Shown: positions 15,854 to 24,976, numbered from the stretch's first letter. The stretch: 64,000 nt of DNA from Pseudomonas mandelii (GCF_024138395.1 NZ_JAMYDU010000022.1:1-64000); one strand, 5' to 3'. Program-made: numbers and translations. Notes: a model not told the origin generated them from the letters alone.

Positions 15854-17995
15854 ATGAAATTCAAGTCGATCCAGTTTTCCGTTGCCGCCCTGGCCGGCGC
15901 CATTGTGCTCAGCGTCGTTGCTGCCTTGGTGCTGTACGCGCTGTTTTCCGGCGCCCGGACCCAAGACATGGTCCAGCAACGGACACAGGCGCAGTTCGAG
16001 CAAGTCATCGAACAGCGCCTGACGTCGCTGGCGCAAACCCAGGTCAGCCAGATCCAGCGCGAACTCGAAGCACCGCTGCTGATTGCCGGCGGGCTGGTGC
16101 GGGTCAACGCGTTGATCGGTACCCCAGGCGCCGATGGCCAGCCACAATTGAGCCTAAGCCGTGAGCAACTGATCAGTCTGATCAAGGAAAACGTCGCCCG
16201 GAACCCGAAAATTCTCGGCACCTACATCGGTTGGGAAAAAAACGCCCTCGACCACAACGACGCGGCCTACGTCGACACTCCAGTGGCCGGCATCGATGCC
16301 AGCAACGGGCGCTTCCTGCCGTGGTGGTTCCGCAATGAAGACGGCAGCCTGGGCCTGGACAAACTGGTGGACGTCGACGACCAGAAAACCCTGTCCACCG
16401 GCGTGCGCGCCAGCGAGTACTACCTGTGCTCGAAAGAAACCAAAAAATCCTGCGTGATCGATCCGGCGCCCTACAAGGTCGGCGACAAGATCGTCATGCT
16501 CGCGTCCTTCATTGAGCCGATCATGCTCGACGGCGCGTTTCAGGGCATCGTCGGCGCCGATCTGTCGGTGAACTTCATCCAGGAAATGCTTCTGGGGGCG
16601 AATCAGAAACTGTACAGCGGCGCTGGGGAAATGGCCTTGATCGGCGGTAACGGACGGATCGTCGCCTACACCAAAGACCCAAGCAAGTTCGGCGAAAAGG
16701 TCAGCGACATTCTCGACAGCAAACAGATTGCCCACATGGCCAATCTCAAGCGCGGCGAAGTGACTTACACCGTCGACAACGCCCAAGACCGGATCGAGTT
16801 GTACTTGCCGTTCGGCATCGGCCAGACCGACGCCCGCTGGACCTTGATGCTGCAACTGCCGCTGAACGCGGTAATGGCCGATCTGCAAAAACTTCAGGGT
16901 GACCTGGACGCACAGCGCAAATCCGACACCTTTGGCATGGCCATGGTTGGGCTGTTGATCGCTGGTATCGGTTTGTTGGTGATCTGGCTGGTGGGCCACG
17001 GCATTGCCCGGCCACTGAAGCAAATGGTCGCGATGCTCGACGATATTGCCCAAGGCGAAGGCGATCTGACCCGCCGATTGACCAGCGACCGCGCCGACGA
17101 ATTGGGCTCGATCGCCAAGGGCTTCAACACCTTCCTCGCCAAGTTGCAGGCGATGATCACCCAAGTGGTGACCTCGGTGCAGAGCGTCAGCGATTCGTCG
17201 GAACACACCGCCGACATTGCCATTCGCACCAATATCGGTGTGCATAAACAAATGGCCGAGATCGATCAGGTCGCGACCGCCGTGCATGAAATGACCGCCA
17301 CCGCCCAAGATGTCGCGCGCAACGCGACTCAGGCCGCGCAAGCCGCCAGTCATGCGGATCAGGCAGCGGCGCAGGGCATGCAAATCGTCCGGGATACGTC
17401 GAATTCGATTGGCGTTTTGGCCATCGAAATCGGCAAAGCCGTTGGCGTGGTGCAGACCCTGGCGAAGGACAGCGAAAACATCAATGCGATCCTGACGGCC
17501 ATTCGCGGCATCGCCGAGCAGACCAATCTGCTGGCCTTGAACGCCGCCATCGAAGCCGCGCGGGCCGGTGAACAGGGCCGGGGTTTTGCGGTGGTGGCCG
17601 ATGAAGTGCGCAACCTGGCGCAGAAAACCCAGAAGGCCACCGAAGAAATCCAGACCATGATCCAGCATCTGCAACAAGGCACCCGCGATGTGGTGCGGGT
17701 CATGGAAGACAGCCAGAACCGCACCGATGAAAGTGTGCAGCACGCGGCGAAAGCTGCCGAGGCGCTGGAGACCATTACGCAAGCGGTGTCAGTGATCAAC
17801 GACATGAACACCCAGATCGCCAGCGCTGCCGAGGAGCAAAGCGCGGTGGCGGACGATATCAACCGTAACGTGATCAACATCGGGCAAGTGGCCAATGAAG
17901 TGGCCGGTGGAGCGGATGAATCGAGCGCGGCCAGTGCGGATTTGACCAGGTTGGCGGAACAACAGCGGCGGTTGATCAATCAGTTCAAGGTTTAG
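15854..17995 (+). CDS. Methyl-accepting chemotaxis protein with double-Cache sensor
   Basis: 713 residues: an N-terminal membrane helix (FSVAALAGAIVLSVVAALVLY), a ~320-residue periplasmic region of double-Cache type, a second membrane helix near residue 360 (MVGLLIAGIGLLVIWLVG), a HAMP domain, and a C-terminal signalling domain with the hairpin-tip sequence AEQTNLLALNAAIEAARAGE. It senses a small molecule in the periplasm and controls CheA through CheW. The ligand cannot be assigned; two cysteines in the sensor (YLCSKETKKSC) may form a disulfide. The ATG at 15854 is used because the membrane helix starts directly after it. It appears to correspond to PA4633 by gene order. Confidence 0.9.
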   Translation: MKFKSIQFSVAALAGAIVLSVVAALVLYALFSGARTQDMVQQRTQAQFEQVIEQRLTSLAQTQVSQIQRELEAPLLIAGGLVRVNALIGTPGADGQPQLSLSREQLISLIKENVARNPKILGTYIGWEKNALDHNDAAYVDTPVAGIDASNGRFLPWWFRNEDGSLGLDKLVDVDDQKTLSTGVRASEYYLCSKETKKSCVIDPAPYKVGDKIVMLASFIEPIMLDGAFQGIVGADLSVNFIQEMLLGANQKLYSGAGEMALIGGNGRIVAYTKDPSKFGEKVSDILDSKQIAHMANLKRGEVTYTVDNAQDRIELYLPFGIGQTDARWTLMLQLPLNAVMADLQKLQGDLDAQRKSDTFGMAMVGLLIAGIGLLVIWLVGHGIARPLKQMVAMLDDIAQGEGDLTRRLTSDRADELGSIAKGFNTFLAKLQAMITQVVTSVQSVSDSSEHTADIAIRTNIGVHKQMAEIDQVATAVHEMTATAQDVARNATQAAQAASHADQAAAQGMQIVRDTSNSIGVLAIEIGKAVGVVQTLAKDSENINAILTAIRGIAEQTNLLALNAAIEAARAGEQGRGFAVVADEVRNLAQKTQKATEEIQTMIQHLQQGTRDVVRVMEDSQNRTDESVQHAAKAAEALETITQAVSVINDMNTQIASAAEEQSAVADDINRNVINIGQVANEVAGGADESSAASADLTRLAEQQRRLINQFKV

Positions 17996-18001
17996 GGTTC
18001 A

Positions 18002-18110
18002 ATGATCGTTCCCACGCTCTGCGTGGGAATGCAGCCATGGACGCTCCGCGTCCACTGTGACGCAGAGCGTCACGGGATTCATTCCCACGCGGAGCGTGGG
18101 AACGATCATT
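18002..18110. repeat. REP-like inverted repeat (GATCGTTCCCACGCTC family)
   Basis: Outer arms ATGATCGTTCCCACGCTC and GAGCGTGGGAACGATCAT enclose a second inner palindrome (GGACGCTCCGCGTCC). It lies between the convergent chemoreceptor and SRAP genes. Confidence 0.85.
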
Positions 18111-18116
18111 ACGCGC

Positions 18117-18740
18117 TCAACCCGGCGTCAAACACTCCGGCCCATTGAGCTTCGGATCATTCACCAGATTCGCCAGCACCCGCTCACGCAACGCCGCGGG
18201 CTCACTGGCCAGCAACGCCTGCAGGGCATGCAATGGGGTTTCGGGATTGAGCCAGGCTTCCTGCCCCGCCGCATCGAGAATCAGCGGCCGACGCTGACTC
18301 GAAGCCGGCTGGGTGATCACCGCCGTGCTCAACCACACCTGCTCCTGCACCGGATACGCCTCCCAGATCGCCGCGAAGAACAGCGCCGAGCCCTCCCCCG
18401 GGGTCAGCCAGTACGGACGTTTGCGGGTGGTGCCGCGCCATTCGTAAAAACCATTGGCCGGCAGCAGGCAACGACGCAGGCGCAAGGCTTCGCGAAACAT
18501 CGGTTGTTCGGCAACGGTTTCGGCGCGGGCATGGGCCGGGGTGCGAGACAGGTCGGTCAGCCACGGCGGCGTCAGGCCCCAGCGGGCGCGGGCCAACTCA
18601 CGTTGCCCGTCTGCGCCGGCACGCAACATCAACACCGAATCGTTGGGGGAGATATTCCACTGGGCCTGCTGATCGGCGGGGAATCCGGGCAGGGCCGCGA
18701 AGGCGGGGTTCCAGCGAAACAGGGCATAACGTCCACACAT
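18117..18740 (-). CDS. SRAP (SOS response-associated peptidase) family protein with altered active site
   Basis: 207 residues, matching the SRAP domain (YedK/HMCES) over its whole length. Cys2, exposed after removal of the initiator Met (MCGRYAL), and the NGFYEW glutamate are kept. These proteins shield abasic sites in single-stranded DNA by a thiazolidine link to Cys2. Two other positions differ from the family as I know it: the NAR-ET asparagine is histidine here (HARAETVAE), and the HxRMP histidine is replaced (SSQRRPLIL). The protein may therefore form the DNA adduct but resolve it differently, or not at all. It stands alone between a REP element and a DUF2007 gene. Family assignment is firm, activity is not. 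Confidence 0.85.
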   Translation of the reverse strand: MCGRYALFRWNPAFAALPGFPADQQAQWNISPNDSVLMLRAGADGQRELARARWGLTPPWLTDLSRTPAHARAETVAEQPMFREALRLRRCLLPANGFYEWRGTTRKRPYWLTPGEGSALFFAAIWEAYPVQEQVWLSTAVITQPASSQRRPLILDAAGQEAWLNPETPLHALQALLASEPAALRERVLANLVNDPKLNGPECLTPG

Positions 18741-18775
18741 GGGGCAATACGACTCTTGATCAAACGAACGTCAGC

Positions 18776-19036
18776 CTAACAGACCAGCGTGCCGGGAAAA
18801 CTGTCCGGTTCATCGCCGGACAGCGGCAGCGCGGCATTGTACGCGGTGATCAACTCCCGGGCGTATTCGGCCTGATCGTTGTCGACCGATAAGCCCAGCA
18901 GGCCGAACATGGGCAACTCCCCGGTGGCGCCGACCAAATCACGCCCAACCAGGTGCGCCTCGATGCCCTCGCTGGCGAGCATGCTCTGCAGCAATTCGCC
19001 TTCCATCAGGTTTTCCGGTTCGTAGATTCGCTGCAT
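18776..19036 (-). CDS. DUF2007 domain protein
   Basis: 86 residues beginning MQRIYEPENLMEGELLQSML. The ~70-residue DUF2007 fold resembles the small regulatory PII-like/GlnB alpha-beta fold; its function is unknown. I chose the ATG at 19036, five bases after an AGAGG ribosome site, over the in-frame GTG at 19042. It follows the cysteine-rich gene at 19046 by 9 bases, so the two form one unit. Confidence 0.8.
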   Translation of the reverse strand: MQRIYEPENLMEGELLQSMLASEGIEAHLVGRDLVGATGELPMFGLLGLSVDNDQAEYARELITAYNAALPLSGDEPDSFPGTLVC

Positions 19037-19045
19037 AGACACCTC

Positions 19046-19228
19046 TCACTCGTTTTCACTGAAAACTTCGAGATGCCATTCCTCGCCGTGAACCTGCAAC
19101 ACAAACGTAACCGGCCGACAACACACCTGACAGTCCTCGATATAGGTCTGATCGCCTCCTGACAGGTCTACAGAAGTCTCAATCACTTCACCACAATACG
19201 GACATTCATACTGCGCAGTTTCCAGCAT
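19046..19228 (-). CDS. CPXCG-motif cysteine-rich small protein
   Basis: 60 residues with two cysteine pairs, CPYCG near residue 9 and CQVCC near residue 33, which probably bind one zinc. Members of this family are conserved small proteins of gammaproteobacteria with no known role. First gene of a two-gene unit with the DUF2007 gene, divergent from the acyltransferase gene. Confidence 0.8.
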   Translation of the reverse strand: MLETAQYECPYCGEVIETSVDLSGGDQTYIEDCQVCCRPVTFVLQVHGEEWHLEVFSENE

Positions 19229-19367
19229 CGCGGTCTCCCAAGTGACTTGTGCGTATAATCGCCGGTCTATTTGCAGGGCTATTTTTGTCTGGCTAACTTT
19301 TCAGACCGTGCCCCGTTGGTTTTCGAACAAAACCTTTACTTACCCTAGCCGTTTCTAACAAGAGAGC

Positions 19368-20534
19368 ATGATGGGCGAATTCGATGCCATCCGACCTTAC
19401 GACGACAGCGAAGTCCCGGCAGTGCTGAACCGGCTGCTCGGTGACAAGGCGTTTCTAGATATCCTCATCCACTTCCGCTTCCCGCGCTATGCCGGTGCCT
19501 TCGGCTGGATGCTCAAACCTCTTATAGCGCATCGGCTGCGCCGTGAGTTCGCCGGCATCACGTCGGTGGCCACCTTGCAGGACAAAGTCGAGTTTTACGT
19601 CGACCACACCATCGAGCGCGCCACGGACGGGGTGACCTACACCGGCGTGGAGCAATTCAAGTCCGGCAGCGCCTATCTGTTCATCGCCAACCACCGCGAC
19701 ATCGTGATGGACCCGGCTTTCGTCAACTACGCCGTGTACCACGCCGGCCTGCCGACCCCGCGCATCGCCATTGGGGACAACCTGCTGCAAAAGCCTTTTG
19801 TCAGCGATTTGATGCGCCTGAACAAGAGCTTCATCGTGCACCGTTCGATCACCGGTCGCCGGGAAAAAATGGCGGCGTATCAGCTGTTGTCGGCGTACAT
19901 CAACCACTCGATCCGCAACGACTGCGCCTCGATCTGGATCGCCCAGGCTGAAGGCCGGGCCAAGGACGGCGACGACCGCACCGAGTCGGCGATCCTCAAG
20001 ATGTTCCACATGAGCCGCAAGGACGAGCCGTTCGGCGAAGTCATCCGCTCGCTGAACCTCACCCCGGTGTCGATCAGCTACGAATACGACCCGTGCGACC
20101 AGGCCAAGGCCCGCGAGCTATACATCCGCGCCACCACCGGCAGCTACACCAAGGCGCCGGGCGAGGATGACGTCAGCATCGCCAAAGGCATCACCGGTTA
20201 CAAAGGCCGGGTCCACGTGAACTTCGCTGCGCCTATCACCGAATTATTCGAAGACACCAAGCAATTGGCGATCGAAATGGACAAGCAGATCCTCGGCGGC
20301 TACCGGTTGTTCCCGGTGCACTACCTGGCGTATGCGCAGTGGAAAGACGCCGACCCGCAACTGCAGGTGCCGAAAGCGGCCGAGGTGTTTGCGGTGGATG
20401 AACTGGCCAAGGCGCAGGAAGAATGGCAGCGTCGGCTGGATGCCTGCCCTGAGGAGCATCGTCCGTTTATGGTGCTGCAATATGCGACGCCGGTGCGTAA
20501 TCAGTACCGGGTGAAGGCCGGGTTGCCGCTTTAA
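19368..20534 (+). CDS. Glycerol-3-phosphate/1-acylglycerol-3-phosphate-type acyltransferase
   Basis: 388 residues with an acyltransferase core. The catalytic NHRDIVMD (NHxxxxD block) lies near residue 108, and the acyl-acceptor block (RSITGRREK) and a third conserved block (AQAEGRAKDG) follow. Enzymes of this superfamily (PlsB/PlsC) acylate glycerol-phosphate lipids at the inner membrane. It is longer than PlsC (~240) and much shorter than PlsB (~800), so the acceptor is not certain. The start ATG at 19368 follows AAGAGAG; a second ATG comes right after. Gene order suggests correspondence to PA4638. Confidence 0.8.
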   Translation: MMGEFDAIRPYDDSEVPAVLNRLLGDKAFLDILIHFRFPRYAGAFGWMLKPLIAHRLRREFAGITSVATLQDKVEFYVDHTIERATDGVTYTGVEQFKSGSAYLFIANHRDIVMDPAFVNYAVYHAGLPTPRIAIGDNLLQKPFVSDLMRLNKSFIVHRSITGRREKMAAYQLLSAYINHSIRNDCASIWIAQAEGRAKDGDDRTESAILKMFHMSRKDEPFGEVIRSLNLTPVSISYEYDPCDQAKARELYIRATTGSYTKAPGEDDVSIAKGITGYKGRVHVNFAAPITELFEDTKQLAIEMDKQILGGYRLFPVHYLAYAQWKDADPQLQVPKAAEVFAVDELAKAQEEWQRRLDACPEEHRPFMVLQYATPVRNQYRVKAGLPL

Positions 20535-20555
20535 GCGTTTTTGGCTGGATACGAC

Positions 20556-20582
20556 AACGGCGCCTTCGGGCGCCGTTTCTTT
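20556..20582 (+). terminator. Rho-independent terminator after the acyltransferase gene
   Basis: Stem AACGGCGCC / GGCGCCGTT with a stable TTCG loop followed by TTTCTTT, 22 bases after the stop codon. Confidence 0.85.
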
Positions 20583-20587
20583 ATGCA

Positions 20588-20697
20588 AGATCAAAAGATC
20601 GCAGCCTGCGGCAGCTCCTACGGGGAATTGCGCATACATGTGGAATATCGTGTGTCCTCGGTCAATGTAGGAGCTGCCGCAGGCTGCGATCTTTTGA
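20588..20697. repeat. REP-like inverted repeat (GTAGGAGCTGCCGC family)
   Basis: Same family as the element at 10611: arms AGATCAAAAGATCGCAGCC and GGCTGCGATCTTTTGAT with about 45 unrelated bases between. Confidence 0.85.
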
Positions 20698-20700
20698 TTT

Positions 20701-20979
20701 TCAGACGCGCGTGCTGATCCACGACACCAGTAATGCCATCCCGAGGCAGGCGAAGCCGAAGCGGTAGAAAAACCGGTTCATGCGCAGGGTCGCCCAATCC
20801 AGCGTTGGCTCTTCACTGGGACGACTTTGGCGCTGCGCCTCGATACTGGCCAAGGCGCGCTGTTCGCGACGACGGGTGGCGTGCAGCAACCAGCCGCCCG
20901 GGAAGGCGAACAGCAAAGCCAGCAGGTTGATCAATTTGGCAGGATGAGCGGTAAAGAACGAAATCAATTGCAGCGACAT
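20701..20979 (-). CDS. Small membrane protein, function unknown
   Basis: 92 residues from the ATG at 20979, preceded by TGAGGT. There are two hydrophobic segments, one after residue 14 (LINLLALLFAFPGGWLL) and one at the C-terminus (FGFACLGMALLVSW), separated by a basic, arginine-rich linker. No enzymatic motif. It lies upstream of the mqo region, where P. aeruginosa has the conserved hypothetical PA4639. The open frame extends upstream to 21090 but without a ribosome site. Confidence 0.7.
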   Translation of the reverse strand: MSLQLISFFTAHPAKLINLLALLFAFPGGWLLHATRRREQRALASIEAQRQSRPSEEPTLDWATLRMNRFFYRFGFACLGMALLVSWISTRV

Positions 20980-21172
20980 CACAAACCTCAGGCAGACCCA
21001 GTGTGGCAGACGCCCAACCGACGACCGCGGCGCGGATTCTACCGAAAGCGCTCCGGCCTGCCCCGGCTTTCCGACAAATAACGAAACCATTTAGCCGATT
21101 GCTGTCCTGTGTCACGGCGCCGTCATCTGCATCGGCCACCATGCGCGCCTCGAAACCGACACGGACCCCGTC

Positions 21173-21379
21173 ATGCTCCACGCCGAAAACCAGGACCGCC
21201 TCTACCTCATTGCCCAAAGCGACGAACAACAAACCTTAGTCGGCAGCCTCGCCTTCAACGTACAGGACCGGCATTGGCTGGTGTATTGTGCGCTGGGCGG
21301 GCATCAACATGCCGACTTGCCGGAAACGGATTTGCTGACGGGGGTGAGTGTTCTGGATTTTTATTCGGAGGCGGCTTGA
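21173..21379 (+). CDS. Hypothetical small protein
   Basis: 68 residues (MLHAENQDRLYLIAQSDEQQ...). The composition is that of a soluble protein, without repeats or membrane segments, and codon use (C or G at third positions) looks coding. No family recognised. The ribosome site is weak (GGACC). It ends just before a REP cluster. Coding status is likely but not proven. Confidence 0.55.
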   Translation: MLHAENQDRLYLIAQSDEQQTLVGSLAFNVQDRHWLVYCALGGHQHADLPETDLLTGVSVLDFYSEAA

Positions 21380-21389
21380 GCGTCGTGCC

Positions 21390-21554
21390 CTGTAGGAGCG
21401 AGGCTTGCCCGCGAAGGCTTTCTCACATTCAACGTGGATGTTGCCTGACACACCGCCATCGCGAGCAGGCTCGCTCCCACAATTGAATCGTGTGCATCTG
21501 CAAGGGATTGGTCGGCTGTCAGGCCGTCTTCGCGGGCAAGCCTCGCTCCTACAG
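21390..21554. repeat. Cluster of three REP-like units
   Basis: Units at about 21390-21416, 21456-21480 and 21526-21554 (GTAGGAGCGAGGCTTGCCCG, its divergent relative in complement, and its complement), filling the gap between two convergent genes. Confidence 0.8.
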
Positions 21555-21591
21555 GTGAATAGTGAGCAGGTTCCAATGAATTCGCGGACAC

Positions 21592-21624
21592 AAAAAAACC
21601 CGGTGCCATCACTGACACCGGGTT
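21592..21624 (-). terminator. Rho-independent terminator of the YajG-like gene
   Basis: On the minus strand: stem AACCCGGTG / CACCGGGTT followed by seven T residues, 22 bases after the stop at 21646. Confidence 0.85.
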
Positions 21625-21645
21625 CTTTAAACAAGAAGCAAACCG

Positions 21646-22230
21646 TTACTCGGCAAGCACCTGACCAATCGTCGGGTCCTTGAACAAGCGGGTCAACGCA
21701 TCACTCAACACATCACTGACCAGCTTGGTATTGGTTTCCTGATTCGGAGCCATGCCAAAACGCTGATCCAGCGACGCACCGTAGCGACCGCTGTAACGAC
21801 GGTTGGCATTCTGCACATCCGAACGGAACGTCGCGCCAATCGTTGCCTCAGTCACATACATGCCTTCCTTGGGCGACTGATACTTCAACTCGGCCAGGGT
21901 CACCGTCAATTGCGGTGCATTCAGCGCATTGGCCGTCGGGGTAAAGCCCAGCAAGCGCACAGCCGCTTCAGCCTGAGCCTGCAACTTCGGCAGAATCTGC
22001 GCGCCCTGCACGGTGATCGCGCTGGTCTCCGGGTACAGACCACCACGAGTTCCCAGGGTTGGCGACGGACGACCGTCCACCACACGCACCACCACCGGCT
22101 GACCACGGCCGACCGGCGCCAACTGAGCCGTCAGCTTGGGTTCCGGGTTCAGTTGTTGCGGGCTGTGGGCGCAGCCGACGAGGGTCAAACTGGTCACAGT
22201 GATCAAACCGAACAACAGGCGTTGCAACAT
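21646..22230 (-). CDS. YajG family lipoprotein
   Basis: 194 residues. A lipoprotein signal (LFGLITVTSLTLVGC) puts the lipidated cysteine near position 19, and the remainder matches the YajG family of periplasm-facing lipoproteins of unknown function. The ATG at 22230 has a GGAG ribosome site; the longer frame to 22284 would bury the signal peptide. Single gene with its own terminator. Confidence 0.8.
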   Translation of the reverse strand: MLQRLLFGLITVTSLTLVGCAHSPQQLNPEPKLTAQLAPVGRGQPVVVRVVDGRPSPTLGTRGGLYPETSAITVQGAQILPKLQAQAEAAVRLLGFTPTANALNAPQLTVTLAELKYQSPKEGMYVTEATIGATFRSDVQNANRRYSGRYGASLDQRFGMAPNQETNTKLVSDVLSDALTRLFKDPTIGQVLAE

Positions 22231-22434
22231 GCTCTTTTCTCCAGAATCAGGCACAAACAGGCCCGCAGTATAGCGGTGCGCCACTGCGGCGAACTAGCGT
22301 CCAGCAACGATTACTGAAATCTCTGACAAACCCGGCCCAACGCGGTTCCTGTCACACATCTGTCATCGACTTTACACATCCACGTCATGGCTCACTGGCA
22401 ACCTTCACAGCAGTCACCCACAAGGTACTTTGCC

Positions 22435-22668
22435 ATGCGTTTTCTCATCTCGCTGTTCACGCCACGCCCACTGCATCGCTGCTTTGCCCTGCTCGACCGC
22501 AATGGCCGGTGCCAGGCGTTCAAGCAGTGCAGCCTGCAGCCCATGGGCGATGGCTGGGTCGAAATCGAAGAAATCCGCCTCAACTGGCTGCACCATCCCC
22601 TGCCCGCCAGCGCCCGTGTCAGCCAGCGTCAGCCACGTGCGCGGGCGCAACAACTGTTGACCACCTGA
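22435..22668 (+). CDS. Hypothetical small basic protein
   Basis: 77 residues from the ATG at 22435, preceded by AAGGT at a proper distance. It begins with a short hydrophobic stretch (MRFLISLFTPRPLHRCFALLD), then a soluble region with VEIEEIRLNWLHHPLP. No family recognised. It lies upstream of the long mqo leader region and may be the pseudomonad-specific small gene found near mqo. Confidence 0.6.
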   Translation: MRFLISLFTPRPLHRCFALLDRNGRCQAFKQCSLQPMGDGWVEIEEIRLNWLHHPLPASARVSQRQPRARAQQLLTT

Positions 22669-23406
22669 CCAGACGCTTAATAAAAGTCATTAAACACGAC
22701 CATTTCCCTGCGTTTCTTCGTTACAATCTCCCCCCGATTATAAGGACGTCTCCTGATCGGGCCTCGCAGCATCGTTAATGCCTCGGTATTGACACCCCGC
22801 ACCGCCCACAGAGAGCCGCCCACACAGATCGAGTGAAGCTGGCGCGCTTGCTGTTTCTTGAGCAAAACACCACTTTTCGCGAATCTGCAGAGCTGTCATT
22901 ACGCTCGGTCACTGAGCTGTTTGCCCGTTTTGCCTGTCATGTACCCCATGGCGGCAATCCATCCGGGCACGGTGCCAGGCTGGGGCAGCCCTTTTTTGAG
23001 GTTCACGTCTTCAAAAGAGCGTGAAAAAAACGGGTTTTCACAACTTCACAAGAGTGTGGCGAGCAAATGAATAGTTTTGCGTCTGAACATGCACCATTAG
23101 CGTCTACAACAGCCCAACGACACAGGACCGAGTATTCCTCGAACACCGGAGCCTGAAGCCTGTCCGCTACGGATTTGGTTGCACAAACGGATGTCTCGAC
23201 CATAAGTCGAATTGCCAGCCGCGTGCCGAAATGAGTTCATGTGACTCTTGAAGCCAGGCCGCATGCATCCGTCGAAGTTGCGAAAAATTGCGAAGATTCG
23301 GACATGGCGATCCTGGCCATGGGTACCTGGGGCATCACTGACACGCCCCGGAACGCCTGGCAGCTATGCCGACAATTTGGTGCTGCAGATTTTGGAGACG
23401 CGTTAA
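22669..23406 (+). other. Long non-coding gap upstream of mqo
   Basis: 738 bases without a convincing gene. Open frames here are short and lack ribosome sites. A GC-rich hairpin with a T-run lies at 22978-22997. The remainder presumably holds the mqo promoter and a long leader. I see no known riboswitch consensus. Confidence 0.5.
22975..22997 (+). terminator. Putative hairpin terminator in the mqo upstream gap
   Basis: GGCTG-GGG-CAGCC followed by C and six T residues, more than 300 bases after the nearest plus-strand gene. It could end a small transcript started within the gap. Confidence 0.45.
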
Positions 23407-24915
23407 ATGGCGCATAACGAAGCAGTCGACGTAGTACTGGTTGGGGCCGGCATCATGAGTGCCACCCTTGCTGTACTGCTCAAAGAGCTCGACCCCGCGA
23501 TCAAGCTGGAAGTCGTCGAGCTGATGGATTCCGGTGCCGCGGAGAGTTCCAATCCGTGGAACAACGCCGGTACCGGTCACGCCGGGCTGTGTGAGCTGAA
23601 CTACACGCCACAGGCCACCGACGGCACCGTCGACATCAAGAAAGCCGTGCACATCAACACCCAGTTCGAGGTGTCGAAGCAGTTCTGGTCTTACCTGACC
23701 AAGAAAGGCACATTCGGCTCGTGCAAGTCATTCATCAGCCCGGTGCCGCATCTGAGCTTCGTGCAGGGCGACGATGGCGTCTCCTTCCTCAAGGAACGTT
23801 TCAAGACGCTGAGCAAACACCACGCCTTCTCGGACATGGAATACACCGAAGACAAGGCCAAAATGGCCGAGTGGATGCCGTTGATGATGCCAGGCCGCCC
23901 GGCCGACGAAGTCGTCGCCGCCACCCGCGTGATGAACGGCACCGACGTCAACTTCGGCGCCCTGACCAACCAATTGCTCCAGCACCTGACCAGCGCACCC
24001 GATGCCCAGGTCAAGTACTGCAAGCGTGTGACTGGCCTGAAGCGCAACAACGGTGGCTGGACTGTCAGCATCAAGGACGTCAACAGCGGCAATACCCGTG
24101 AGGTCGATGCGAAATTCGTGTTCCTCGGCGCTGGCGGTGCGGCACTGCCACTGCTGCAAGCTTCGGGCATCGAAGAGAGCAAAGGCTTCGGCGGTTTCCC
24201 GATCAGCGGCCAATGGCTGCGTTGCGACAACCCGGAAGTGGTCAAGCACCACCAGGCCAAGGTTTACAGCCAGGCCGCCGTAGGTTCGCCACCGATGTCC
24301 GTGCCGCACCTGGACACTCGCGTGGTCGATGGCAAGAAGTCCCTGCTATTCGGGCCTTACGCCGGTTTCACCACCAAGTTCCTCAAGCACGGTTCGTTCA
24401 TGGACCTGCCAATGTCGGTCCGCGCCGGCAACATCGGCCCGATGCTGGCCGTGGCCAAAAACAACATGGACCTGACCAAGTACCTGGTCAGCGAAGTGAT
24501 GCAGTCGATGGAGCAGCGCCTGGAATCCCTGCGTCGCTTCTATCCATTGGCGAAAGCTGAAGACTGGCGCCTGGAAGTGGCCGGCCAACGGGTGCAGATC
24601 ATCAAGAAAGACCCGAAGAAAGGCGGCGTTCTGCAGTTCGGTACCGAACTGGTCGCGGCCAAGGACGGTTCCCTTGCCGCCCTGCTCGGCGCGTCCCCAG
24701 GCGCTTCGGTGACTGTTTCGATCATGCTTGAGCTGATCGAAAAATGTTTCCCGAACAAGGCGCATGGCGAGTGGGCTGCCAAGCTCGCGGAAATCTTCCC
24801 GGCTCGGGAAAAGGTTCTGGAAACCGACGCGGCGCTGTATCGCAAGATCAATGCGCACAACAACGTCGCGCTGGAACTGGTTGAAGCCAGTAACGAGACT
24901 GAAAGCTACGCTTGA
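23407..24915 (+). CDS. mqo: Malate:quinone oxidoreductase
   Basis: 502 residues, the usual length. The N-terminal FAD-binding motif VVLVGAGIMSATLAVLL and the family blocks NPWNNAGTGHAG and FGPYAGFTTKFLK are present. The enzyme is a peripheral inner-membrane flavoprotein that oxidises malate to oxaloacetate in the TCA cycle and passes electrons to ubiquinone. The ATG at 23407 follows GGAGACG. It is transcribed alone and ends in a strong terminator. Gene order points to the mqoB copy (PA4640) of pseudomonads. Confidence 0.95.
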   Translation: MAHNEAVDVVLVGAGIMSATLAVLLKELDPAIKLEVVELMDSGAAESSNPWNNAGTGHAGLCELNYTPQATDGTVDIKKAVHINTQFEVSKQFWSYLTKKGTFGSCKSFISPVPHLSFVQGDDGVSFLKERFKTLSKHHAFSDMEYTEDKAKMAEWMPLMMPGRPADEVVAATRVMNGTDVNFGALTNQLLQHLTSAPDAQVKYCKRVTGLKRNNGGWTVSIKDVNSGNTREVDAKFVFLGAGGAALPLLQASGIEESKGFGGFPISGQWLRCDNPEVVKHHQAKVYSQAAVGSPPMSVPHLDTRVVDGKKSLLFGPYAGFTTKFLKHGSFMDLPMSVRAGNIGPMLAVAKNNMDLTKYLVSEVMQSMEQRLESLRRFYPLAKAEDWRLEVAGQRVQIIKKDPKKGGVLQFGTELVAAKDGSLAALLGASPGASVTVSIMLELIEKCFPNKAHGEWAAKLAEIFPAREKVLETDAALYRKINAHNNVALELVEASNETESYA

Positions 24916-24926
24916 TTCGGCCGCAT

Positions 24927-24967
24927 AAAAAACGCCCCGTCCTCATTGAGGGCGGGGCGTTTTTTTT
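24927..24967 (+). terminator. Rho-independent terminator of mqo
   Basis: A-rich lead, stem AACGCCCCG...CGGGGCGTT and eight T residues, 12 bases after the mqo stop. Confidence 0.9.
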
Positions 24968-24976
24968 ATGCCGCTG

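Noticed and set aside
16154..17782. 542-codon minus-strand frame opposite the chemoreceptor
   Set aside because: Composition is that of an antisense frame (His, Gly, Asp rich) and the plus-strand gene carries unmistakable chemoreceptor motifs.
21390..21554. Repeated GAGGCTTGCCCGCGAA units as a CRISPR array
   Set aside because: The units alternate in orientation, have irregular spacing and occur singly or in pairs throughout the window, as REP elements do.
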